NCBI GenBank assembly: GCA_015832175.1
Contig: WJXW01000012.1
Location: 1,198,001 to 1,262,000 of the forward strand
Length of the DNA: 64,000 nucleotides
Origin: Paraphaeosphaeria minitans
Taxonomy: Eukaryota > Ascomycota > Dothideomycetes > Pleosporales > Didymosphaeriaceae
Reading direction: 5' to 3'
The position numbers were made by a program, and so were the translations under genes. The notes under the pieces were generated by a model. The model did no database searches and was not told the origin of the DNA. It saw nothing but the letters and a program-made list of their open reading frames with translations. This document shows positions 34,090 to 44,451 of this stretch, piece by piece. Numbering within the stretch: position 1 is the first letter of the stretch; each line of letters starts with the position of its first letter.

Positions 34090-36417
34090 ATGGAGGCGGC
34101 TTCGGCGCGGATGGCCGCCCGCGACCGCTACGGCGGGTGGGGGGAGGCGCCCACTTCACAGCTGCAGCGCTTTATATGTGCGACGATACACTCGGTCTTC
34201 CCACACGGCGCGATCGCTGACGATTGTGCGCAGTAAACGCCTGCGATCCGCAGAACTTCGAACCCAACCTGGCCTTGAACCTCGAGATCAGCGACCTGAT
34301 CAACACGAAGAAGGGCTCCACGTACGCAATGGTACACTCCAGCTCATGGATTTTCGCTGACAGCACGTTGCAGCCCGCGGGAAGCAGCCGTCACCATCGT
34401 CCACTATGTGAACCACCGCAACCAGAACGTGGCCTTGCTTGCGCTGAACGTACGATCGCACGCTGCCGTTTCCCACTACGTGGCTGACTGCGACATAGCT
34501 CCTCGACATTTGCGTCAAGAACTGCGGATACCCCTTCCATCTCCAGATCAGCACCAAGGAATTTCTCAACGAGCTCGTCCGTCGCTTTCCCGAGCGCCCT
34601 CCCGTCCACCCCACCCGCGTCCAGAACAGGATACTCGAGTTGATAGAGGAATGGCGTCAAACCATATGTCAGACCTCACGGTACAAGGAGGACCTCGGCT
34701 TTGTCAGGGATATGCACCGCCTGCTCAGCTACAAGGGCTACATGTTCCCTGAAGTCCGGAGAGAAGACGCGGCAGTCCTGAATCCCAGCGACGTAGGTAA
34801 AGCAAGTGATGTGATTGCGGACCACGCTAACTGGGGAACAGAATCTGAGGTCGGCCGAGGAGATGGAAGAGGAGGAACGAGAGGCACAATCTGCAAAACT
34901 CCAGGAGCTTATTCGGCGTGGAGGCCCGCAGGATTTGCAGGAGGCCAACAAGCTGATGAAAGTCATGGCGGGATACGACACCAGGAACAAAACAGATTGG
35001 CGGGCAAAGGCAGCAGAAGAAGTTTCGCGGATACAACAGAAAGCTAGGATCCTCGAAGAAATGCTGCAGGGCTACAAACCGGGAGACGAGATCAAAGAAG
35101 GCGATGTGTTCGAGGTTCGCTAAACAGCTGGTCCAATAGTGACGCCAGAGTTGCTAACGAGCATAGGAACTGGCCAACGCCCTTCAAAGTGCACACCCAA
35201 AGATCCAGAGGATGTGCGAAGAAGAATCCGAAGACACCGAAGCCGTAGCCAAGCTATTCGAGATAAACGACAGCATAAACCGAACAATAGAGCGCTATAA
35301 GCTGTTCAGGAAGGGCGATATCGAAGCCGCCAACCGTATCCCCCAGGGCACCCTGGGCACAAGCGGGGCCGGTGTCTCCAAGTGCCCAAATAACGAGCTC
35401 AATCTCATTGACTTTGACTCTGAGCCAGCGCCAGCAGCATCAAATCCGGCATCTGGGAGTACAGAACAACCGGCGCAGAAGGGTAATGCGCTGGAGGATG
35501 ATCTTTTGGGTCTATCTTTGGGCGGTTCGAACTATGGTCAAAGCGGTAGCATATCGTTGGGCGGATCCAATGGCTCAGGTGAGCATGTCTCAACGGGAAT
35601 CTAAATGCATGCTAACTCTCACATAGTTCTTGGCCTATCTGGTATGGCAGTCCCGAAGTCACCAGCTCATCCGCAACAGCAAAGCACTGCGCAGTCGATC
35701 GTCGACCTCTTCGGTTCAATATCAAACTCTGGTCTTTCTCAACAAATCCCATCCCCTATACCATCCGCACGTGCTCAGCCTCAGCCACAGCCGGCTCGCA
35801 CTCCTGATCCTTTCGCTGCTCTAAACTCGCCCACGTCCCGGCAGGGATCGCCTATGAACTTCCAGCAGTCTGCGAAGCCACCACTTGCAGCATCCGGGAC
35901 TGTAGATCTCCTTGGTGGCGCAATACCTGCGCCGACTTCCAACTTGGCACATAGTACCCCCGCAGTGGCCAATGACGACGACGAATGGACATTCGCTTCA
36001 GCGGTGCCTGACACTTCGAAAGAGATCACGGTCAACAACACGCTCGTCAATGTGGTCTTCAAAGTCTCTAGGGAGTCTGACACTGTACTCTTGATACAAA
36101 ACCACGTATCGAACAACACACCCAAACCTATATCGAACTTGACATTCCAAGTCGCCGCATCCAAGGTATGTTTGAATTCATCGCTAATCAACAAGTCATG
36201 GCTGACCCGGTATAAGGGCGCTCAGTTACAACTAGAACATCAGTCGGGTGTCAATCTTGCTCCCAGCCAGCGCAATGGTATCACGCAAAACATACGAATA
36301 ACTGGCGTACAACGAGGGTCCGGTAATAGCATCAAGATGAGGTGGAAAGTGACATACTCAGTAGGAGGACAAAGTAAGAACGAGATGGGTGAGATTGCCT
36401 CGTTGGGCGTCTCGTGA
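34090..36417 (+). CDS. GGA-type clathrin adaptor (VHS-GAT-GAE)
   Basis: Eight exons: 34090-34177, 34234-34321, 34374-34449, 34499-34792, 34842-35114, 35167-35578, 35627-36165 and 36217-36417, giving 656 aa. The VHS domain is clear (ACDPQNFEPNLALNLEISDL, EAAVTIVHYVNHRNQNVALL, LDICVKNCGYPFHLQIST). The GAT domain follows (ELIRRGGPQDLQEANKLMK, ARILEEMLQ, ANALQSAHPKIQRM), then a disordered hinge with clathrin-box-like LIDFD and DLLGLS, and the GAE ear (NVVFKVSRESDTVLLIQNHV, NGITQNIRI). GGAs bind Arf-GTP at the trans-Golgi and sort cargo to endosomes. The last intron (51 nt) is in frame and stop-free; the ear alignment favours its removal. Confidence 0.93.
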
Positions 36418-38691
36418 CGATCATGAAAGCAAGGGTTATTGGATTTTGATTCCCGCTTGGCATTCGATGCATTTCAGCGGCATGGTTACAACATGCGCGG
36501 GGAGCAGGACATTTGCGATTGATAGTGTTGAAATCCAAAGCACGATGTTCATTCGCATATTGATCTACAAGGTCGTCCACCCCATGCCGTCGGCTACGCT
36601 ATCACTGCCGCAAATCATCGAAGCATGTTGCCGCCGTTTCATGCGGACCAGTCAATCCGGTTGACGGATCTCTCCGACGTCGTTTTCGCGCTAAATGAAC
36701 AGGGCTTAGCATGCTCTTCAGCTTTCACGGTGTTTACCTAGTCCGGTGCTGCTAGGTATTGGCTGAGACCTCCATCTCGCATCAGGAGCCATTACTTCTA
36801 AAAACCTCTTGTTCCTCAACCATGCAAAGGATGATATGGTGCACAGTAGCATCCTCCGATGCTTCAGCCCCATGCGTTTCGGCTGCTTGATCCATTCATG
36901 CGTTCTAGCTCTTGTAATGGGGCTTGGGCTGCTCGCTAGAGTGCCACAGGAGAGTGCATGCATGTCGATAGGTATGCGTGTACTGCGTCTGTGTGTGGAA
37001 GCCTCGGCGTTACCGTAATGTACCATCTCATCGTGACCGGGAATGTTCTCATGCCCTTACTTGTCTTTATTGCATTTCATCTTCACTGCTTCTTCTCGTG
37101 GGTACATTCCCCGCTCTCGTTTTCTTCACAACCATACATTCTCTTTTTGCAATACCCTCATCCCTTCTCTCAGCCATGCAAACCCCCTCCTTGATTGGGT
37201 GTGGGTGGGTAGCAGGTGTTGAAGTCATGCATGCTGGGGTACATGCCGGGGTACATGCCGGGGTTGAGTCTCAAGCGGTGGTACCGAGGGGCAGGCAGGC
37301 AATACGTGGGGTACTGGAGTCGATGGGCGAATCTGGGGTTGGAGGCGAGGGTTAACATGTGCGGATTTGGAAGGTGGCTTGATCTGTGGTCTATGTTGAC
37401 ATGAGTGGAGGGAAAGATGTACTGTGTAGATAATGGTATGGAGAAGCATAGTGCGGGAGCCCGTTCATGTACCGTGGCTTGGTTGGGCTTGACGGAAACC
37501 TTCCAGAATACAACGTATCATACGTGGTATCCCATCCGATGATGGGTAGTACTATGCAAGCACAAGAGGCAGGATTGGTTCTCTTCCATTGACCACGACC
37601 CCCTAGTAAACTCGTCCCGAGGTCCTCTAGAAAAGAGTAGGTAGTCTAGTCTAGATACTCGACACCGAGCGCACGCAGCCAGGCCCAGTTTTCAACGTTT
37701 GTCCAGACCGGTGTTCTCATCCGCTTCCTTGCCGTCACCCTTACCTACCGCCTCCAAGCCCAATTTCCAGCATTTGTCCAGACCGGTGGTTTCATCCGCT
37801 TCCTTGCCGTCACCCTTACCTTCCGCTTCCTTGCCGTCACCCTTACCTTCCGCCTCCAAGCCGTGTTCCCTGTTTTCCGCCTCACCTGCAGCGCGCGGAA
37901 CAGAAACCCGCGTGGAACAGAAACCCGTCCATAGGATACATCAAAGTTACGGTAGGTAGAGTCATGCACTTCCCGGTTGAGCTGTCTACTTAGCACCTTG
38001 CACCAATACTAACACAAGCTATCGTATACGACTGTTTTGACCCGCTTTCACGACCTATTCTTTTTTTTAAGTCAGATCGGCGTGGATACTATCAGTAACC
38101 CAACCGGGAATTGCAAACTCTACGGTACAAAGGACATTGAGAGGCGTCTCTGATAGGTAGGTAGCCTAGGCTTGTCGAGAACGAGGGGGAAACCGGGAAT
38201 GTGGTAGATAGTACAGGTGGGCACGCACTATTGGCGCGGTTGGAGATCCCGTGGCCAATGACAGCCGCTCTGGTTGTTCTGGTTGCTCTGGAGCGCTCTG
38301 GAGTAGCGATGAGGGTTCCTGCATTCGAGGCCCTGCATGGTTGAACGTTTGGTTTCAGTTGGCGATGGTCGAGCGGATTTGCAAAGAGAATATTACTACA
38401 GGCCCGGTTTTGAGCTGTTTTTTTGAGCCGATATATTTGATAGCGACCGAACGGATGTTGATATGGTCTTACGAAAAAAAAAAACATTGTATTGGGATTA
38501 GGGATAGTCGAACGCAGACTTCTCTCCAACGCTGAGTAGAGATGATTGTGTCGTGTTCGCAAAACTCAGAGTACGTCATGTTACGTTTGCAAGTACTTGC
38601 CGGAGCGCGTGAAATGTCGTTTGCGATCGTGTAGCCCTGAACGTATACCTACCCGCTGATCCGATTCTGCCAGCGTGGAAGGTATGGCTCA
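36418..38691. other. Long gene-poor stretch with tandem repeats
   Basis: About 2.3 kb. A duplicated 13-mer (ggggtacatgccg) lies near 37239-37265 and a larger repeat cluster at 37697-37865. Open frames are short and repeat-driven. I see no gene. Confidence 0.5.
37697..37865. repeat. Nested tandem repeat with a 27-bp core
   Basis: Three copies of a 27-mer beginning tccgcttccttgccgtcacc lie at 37720-37746, 37795-37821 and 37822-37848. The first two belong to a longer repeat that also carries tttgtccagaccggtg before the core and ccgcctccaagcc after it. Confidence 0.85.
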
Positions 38692-40159
38692 TCACTTCCT
38701 CTCAATAACAACGCGCTGCACAGCTGGTAGCTCCTCTCCGTCGCTAAACCTCATAAGCTGCGCCTTGGTCGTTTCCCAGTGTCTGCCCTTCGCAACAGCT
38801 CCTATTATTGAATTCTGGAGGCTTTGTTCAAATGGCCCGTCTTCCTTTACTGCATGTTTCAGTAGAGCCTCCAGCCCCAAATGAGCGCAGCACATGGTCT
38901 CTTTGGCATCCCCAGGTATCCCTATGTCGTCGAGGGGTCTCGTAATGGCTTCCGCTGGCAACACTTCTTCCAAGTAATCGACGATATCTGTGTTCCGCGC
39001 ACCGGTGCCACAGATGAAGATCTCGTCGACCTTCTGATCTGGCGGGCAGTATGCGGCAACTAGTCTGCGGTACTGACGCACCAGGTTCTCGGCCGTGATA
39101 CGTGTGATGGTGGCAACGGTATCGTGATCGGTCATCCCGAGGAAGAGACACTCTTCTATGACGCCCTGCGCTTCGTGATGGCCAAACATTTCGGTGGCGA
39201 TGCGGAGGGGAGGCACACGTAGGGAGTAATCGTTGGCCTGAAGCACGCGGTCGACAACGGCATGGTTGGCGATGCCTTTCGAGGAGTATGTACCGTGGTA
39301 GTCGTTCTGAATGCGATTAGAGGTCGCGTAGCGCATTGTATAATCTATGAAGATGGTGCCAGGACCGCACACCGAGCTAGGCGGTGCGACTCTTGGTCTG
39401 CCATCGGCTGGCGGGATGATGGTTATGGTAAGGAGATCCATGATCGTCACGCAGACACGAAACTTTGTTGCGTGTTGGAGAAAGAGACTGTCAATTGGAA
39501 ATCCAGCGGTCGGGTCAATTTCGTTGACTGGTCTTCGTGTTATTGGCAGGTTCGATGCGGTTGTGATGTTCGTTTCTGCAGCGATGACAGCGGTCCAGCT
39601 CTTCAAGACGGGCGATACTTCGTCGATCACCAGAGTGGGGTGTAGCCGGGGCGCGACAGATGGAGGGATAGAGTCAGCTCGTGCAGCTATTAGATGAACA
39701 TCGTCTTCAGAGAAGCCGTTGTTCCCCAGAAAACACTTGACTGCGGTTGAGTACATGTAGCCGAGCATGCTATGTACTCGGACCATGGCGTTCGGGTTTT
39801 TGGGATGGTCGCGCAGCAGGTTCAGGATCTGCGTCCGTAACCGGAGAGGTACAGTGGTTTCTTCATGCTAGATGGGCCATCAATCCTGAGACGTCTAAGC
39901 ACGCAGTGAATGCACATACTTTGAGCATAGACATGCGGAGAGGTTCATTGGGGCTCCTCTGCCTGTAGCGAAAAAGAGCACATGAGACTCCATCCAATGC
40001 GGCTCCAGAGCACATCCCTAACACGGTCATGTCCAAGGAGTTCTCGTTGTGTTTGACTAAAGGTCTGGAGCCTTTCGCCGATGTAGCCATCTCTACGAGA
40101 GGCTGCGCCGTTGCTGAGTCTTTCCGAGTGAGAATGGGTAGCGTCGTTACAGTGCCCAT
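38692..40159 (-). CDS. AnmK-like (anhydro-N-acetylmuramic acid kinase family) protein with degenerate active-site motifs
   Basis: Two minus-strand exons, 40159-39920 and 39867-38692, flank a 52-bp intron (GTATGT...CTAG), giving 471 aa. The fold is recognisable: VLGMCSGAALDGVSCALF at 46-63 matches the SGTSLDG start of AnmK, and ICGTGARN...GIPGDAKE near the C-terminus matches the family end. Bacterial AnmK phosphorylates a cell-wall recycling sugar; fungi lack peptidoglycan, and fungal homologues have no settled role. Compared from memory with bacterial AnmK, the HGQT, GGQGAP, NIGGIAN and DTGPGN motifs are replaced (ARADS, DPTAGFP near 198, TIMDLLT near 222, VCGPGT near 246). This suggests a non-catalytic paralogue. 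An upstream in-frame ATG at 40315 is less likely. Confidence 0.8.
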
Positions 40160-41062
40160 GACTGCAGTTCCAAAGGTGTGGTGAGCTGAAGGCGAAGGGA
40201 CATGACGGCTAGATGTATAGCCCAGTGCCCAAGCTATTCGGATGTAAGCAGCTCGGGCTGCAGACAGAGGCCTTGCACAGGATGTGCACCAGACATGTTG
40301 GAGGTGTTGACACACGGCGCCCCTTCGTTACGAAGCCTCATTACCGGATAGCGACAGACGCGTGTGCTCCACTGTCCTTTGGGCTCTTGGAAACTCGATT
40401 CGATCTTCTGTATCAGGCTAGATCGACACGAAAATGAAAGATTTGCTTCCCCCTCTACCACTATCATAACGTCACTTTCACTACGAAGGTCCGGTATGTG
40501 CAATAGCACCTGGATTTGGAAGTTCTGGAGTATGCGAGTGGGATCGGCATGTCTTTGGAACCTAGTCGAGAGGACTCGGTACGCGCATTGCGGATTAATG
40601 GCCGGACAAGTAAAGAGTATAATGTCTACGCGAGGGCCACCCGTATGTAGGTCTTAGCTAGTTCGTGCAAGCAGGCAGAAAGTGTGGTGCTTGGTGTAGA
40701 ATGGTAGGGAACGGTTGGAAGGGCCGAGCCGTAAGCCAGTGCCATCACCGGAGAGTCGGGGTAGTGAATACCCACCCTGGGCCAGATCACGTCGGCTCTG
40801 AATCCACCGTCTGATGAGGTATTTCTTGTGCATGGCATTACCGGCACAATGCGCCGTTATATGTTGCCGTATCCGTACCCATGACGCATTGTGTGCGTAT
40901 GACTGGGTACTCCAGAAAACTGGAGTAGCGTGCCGCTTGTCGAATCGAAACGAAGACAGAGCGTACGCATGACCATCCCATCATCTTTCTACAGTGTAAA
41001 TCTGGTCTCCTTCGTATCGACTCGACTGTTTGGGAAACGCAACGGGGAGTACGCTGAGTTCC
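40160..41062. promoter_or_regulatory. Divergent intergenic region AnmK-like/Zn2Cys6 regulator
   Basis: About 900 bp between the two divergent start codons. No further gene is supported. It is the natural place for control sites if the regulator acts on its neighbour or on itself. Confidence 0.4.
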
Positions 41063-42974
41063 ATGGGCAAATTTCGCTCTAAAAGCGGCTGGTGAGTGCC
41101 CACCACGATGCTACAGCAGAGGTCTGCTTGCTGATGAAGTCATCACAGCTTGACCTGTCGTCAACGTCGTGTTAAGTGTAAGCGGCGTCCCACTCTGAGA
41201 ATTGTATCTACTGACTAGGAGCAGGCGATGAAGTAAAGCCGTTGTGTGGAAATTGCGCAAAGAAAAACCGCGACTGTCAATGGGAGACGCCGCAGACGAA
41301 GTTTCGCGGCTATCAACCGGGATCGCCCTCGTCGAGTGCAACAGCGCTGTCAGAGACGCAGGAGATGAATGGTGTTCGTGGCAATGACGAGGTATCGGTA
41401 TCAGAGCCAACTCGACGTCAGAGCAATCACGACCTGAGTGTTATTACTGCCGGTCAGACAGTTCAGGTTCCTGTTTATCCTACTGGAAAGGCGACAGAAG
41501 GATTCCAGCAGCCGTTGACGTCTCCCTTCCTACCACAGATAACTTCGCCTGCAAGCTCCTTGGCCAGTGGTGGCGTCTCGGTGCCCTCGGTATTTTCTGC
41601 AGCACTTCCAACGTAAGCTCTCGAGGTACTTTCTTTCAATTATATGGAAACATACAGTGGATATACTGACGAGCGACAGAGAGCAGCCCGGGCATGTGCC
41701 GATCACTCGTCGTGACGCAAAACTTGTGCATCATTTTGCCGAACGTAAGATGCAGGCTGCCCCACCATCCTTCAAAAGCCATCAATAACACCTATCAGAT
41801 CTAGGGCGATGGTTGGATGGGACCGATTCATCGCGTCGATTTACATTGGAAGTGCCGGATCAAGTCGGTCGCTGTTCCATCTTGCTCCATGCCGTTGGGT
41901 GTTTCGCAGCGCGCCATTTGCGGGACGATGCGGCGGCAGAGGAGGCATATCAAGCTTGCCTGGCCCTGGTAATCGAACGTCTCAATCTGAATACAGCTTT
42001 GCACGACGTTGATTTGCTCTGCGCTATCGTCATCTTGCGCTTCTTCGAACAACTCAATGTACCGACCAGCTCAGGCGCCGACCAAGAACAGCATCTAGCC
42101 GGCACGTCCGCCATTCTACGTTCCTCACAAACGACCACTGTGGATCCATCGGCACCTACCCTACGCGAAGCAGCCTTCTGGGTCTACGTCCGCCAGACCT
42201 TGTATAATGCGACCATCACCCAGCAACCTCCCAACATCGACTTCACATTGCAGCTGGATCCCTTGCCATCAGCCATGACGGACAACCACCCGCTGGCCAG
42301 ACTAGGAGTAGAAACAGCTTGGGCAAATCAAGCGACATGGAACTGTGCTCGTGTCGCCAACTTTTGCTTTGATAGGAACCACACCGCAGGGCCTGCGTTG
42401 AGGATGCAGCAGTGGCAAAAATTGTGGGACAGTGTTGAAAGCTGGAAAGCGAATCGTCCACTCACTTTCGATCCAATCTGGAGCGGTTTCGATGATGACA
42501 GCGATAGCCAGTTTCCTGACATGTACTTCACCGCCGATTGGCACGGTATGTCTGACCGGCACGATTCAGAGACGAGACTGACATCCACTAGCCGTGGCGT
42601 TTGGGTATTACCACTTTTGCTGCATACTTTTGCTCAACTATAAGCCTGGTCCGAAATTTGCAATGCCTTTTGGAAGGCACAAATTATCTGATGTAGATGT
42701 ACGGTTAGTGCTCTAGCAGCGTCGTATCGATTACTGACCGTGTTAGAACAAAGTTCTCGAGCACGCACGGGCAATATGTGGGTCCTGCAAAAGCTCCCCT
42801 GAGTGCATCACGAACCTGATCACTTTTTGTCACACCATCTTCATATGGGGGCCTCTCCTGCACAACTCAGCAGAACGACTTGAAGTCTTGAGCATTCTTG
42901 CTAATCTCGAACTGCACCAACGCTGGCCTACCCAATGGATTGTAAACGCGCTCAAACTCGAATGGGGGAACTGA
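41063..42974 (+). CDS. Zn2Cys6 fungal transcription factor, seven exons
   Basis: Exons: 41063-41091, 41149-41177, 41225-41612, 41680-41744, 41799-42545, 42592-42698 and 42747-42974, giving 530 aa with phase closed at every junction. The zinc cluster is split by two introns: cysteines at 10, 13, 20, 27, 30 and 37 (GCLTCRQRRVKCDE, LCGNCAKKNRDC). A Ser/Thr/Pro-rich linker follows, then the regulatory region with HFAEHLGRWLDGTD, LLHAVGCFAARHL and DLLCAIVILRFFEQLN, as in C6 regulators of the ARCA/ACR-2 type (named from general resemblance). It binds DNA in the nucleus; target genes are unknown. It diverges from the AnmK-like gene. Confidence 0.88.
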
Positions 42975-44451
42975 TGATACTTTGGACCGCCATTTTGCGA
43001 CGGACACGGCGCAATTAACGATGCTGCACGATACCCGATTCCACAATTCCTTTTTGTTCATCTTGAGCGCATACGAAATAATCAATTAATTCGGAAACAA
43101 TATGATTGAAACAGAACGTCAACATGACCAGGGCTCACTAATATCATACGATCAATCCTCACGAACTTCAACTTCAACAGCTGTTCAATCCTGAGTCAAT
43201 ACGATGCTCTCCGGAATCAAAACAGAAGAGCATTCCCATCTGCATATCTTGAAGCGACGAAGCTCACGATTGTGATCTGTCTCACAGCTCTTGAATGACA
43301 TAACTTCGGAACGTCTAGCCCGGCATCTGTAATGCAATGTAGTGGGTCGGACCCTCCACACGACTCAAAGATCGCCCGCACGAATCCGGATCCTTGAGCC
43401 GCATCTCTCTCGGGCTTTCGTCCCGTAGCCACACAGCATTCCGTCTCCAAGCCGTGCCGCGGTATAACAACCCCCACCATACAAAGTTCGCTATCTGAAA
43501 TTATTGGCTGCGATCGCTTCCAGGCGCGTCTCTACAAAAAGTTCGCAATCGCTGGTCATTGGCTTCGGCATCTTTGTGGGTCTTGGTATCCCGTCAGGAA
43601 TACCTACACCGCGTGAGCACGCTTCTACTCGCGCGTTTGTGCATCCTCAACTGTCTTCTTTCTGCTCGAGGTCCATACTGACGTCCGAATGATCGTCGTT
43701 CGGTGAAAATACCCACAGTCTATCCAAGTTTGTTCGTGAGCTGGAGGGTTTCGTGCCGCAGCCCCGTACTTACGTTACCATGCCACTCGAACGGCAACAT
43801 GGCCCGTCTCTGAGGGGGGGAGGGACTATTTATATGATCCACGAAAACTTGCTTTTCACCGAAATGTCTTGTGTGGAAACAAGGATCCATGGTATATAGA
43901 TTATCTATCGCGTACGTGTGAAGGAGTTCTCTTTTGCACCTGCGCCTGCACGCCACATCTTGTAATGGAACATGGCCAGGAAGCACACTCGAGAGCACGG
44001 TGGTCACGCAGAGCTCATATCGTCCCTGCCGTGTGGATTGAGCATACTAAACGTCTGATATCATGTCTTGACGCTCAACCATCTCGTCGCGGTACGTGCA
44101 CTGGAAGCGAATCTCAACACCGCCCAAGGTTTTCAAGCGGTGTTTCCCTACGGCATTGACATGGTACCTCTGCAGCCCACCAGCGACAAAAGTGAAGAAC
44201 TCGCAAGCCACGAATGCTTCATTATGGGCCGATTATACGAGGCCGTTTCACTGCAGGAAGGAGAAGAAACGCTGTATGGTGACGATATCGTAGAACCATA
44301 ATTCATGCTCGTTTTCTATAGCATCGAAGATAAGAACAGACACTTCTGCTCATGTGCGCAAACACGATGCCTGTTCCCGCTCAAGCCCAAAAAACGCCGC
44401 GAAATGCACCGCCAACCCTGAACGTCGGTGAAACACAATTCCAAGGCGTAT
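42975..44451. other. Intergenic with orphan coding-like islands
   Basis: About 1.5 kb. A minus-strand frame near 43480-43220 reads FVRAIFESCGGSDPLHC and a plus-strand frame at 44060-44301 reads QGFQAVFPYGIDMVPLQPT then EETLYGDDIVEP. Both look protein-like, but neither has a start, partner exon or family I recognise; the second has a stop just upstream. They may be relics. Confidence 0.3.

Noticed and set aside
40160..40315. Longer start for the AnmK-like protein at 40315
   Set aside because: The extra residues (Cys/His/Ala-rich) look like leader sequence; the start at 40159 gives a plausible N-terminus before the family motif.
38692..42974. Start of a secondary-metabolite cluster
   Set aside because: No synthase, P450, transporter or other tailoring genes accompany the Zn2Cys6 regulator.
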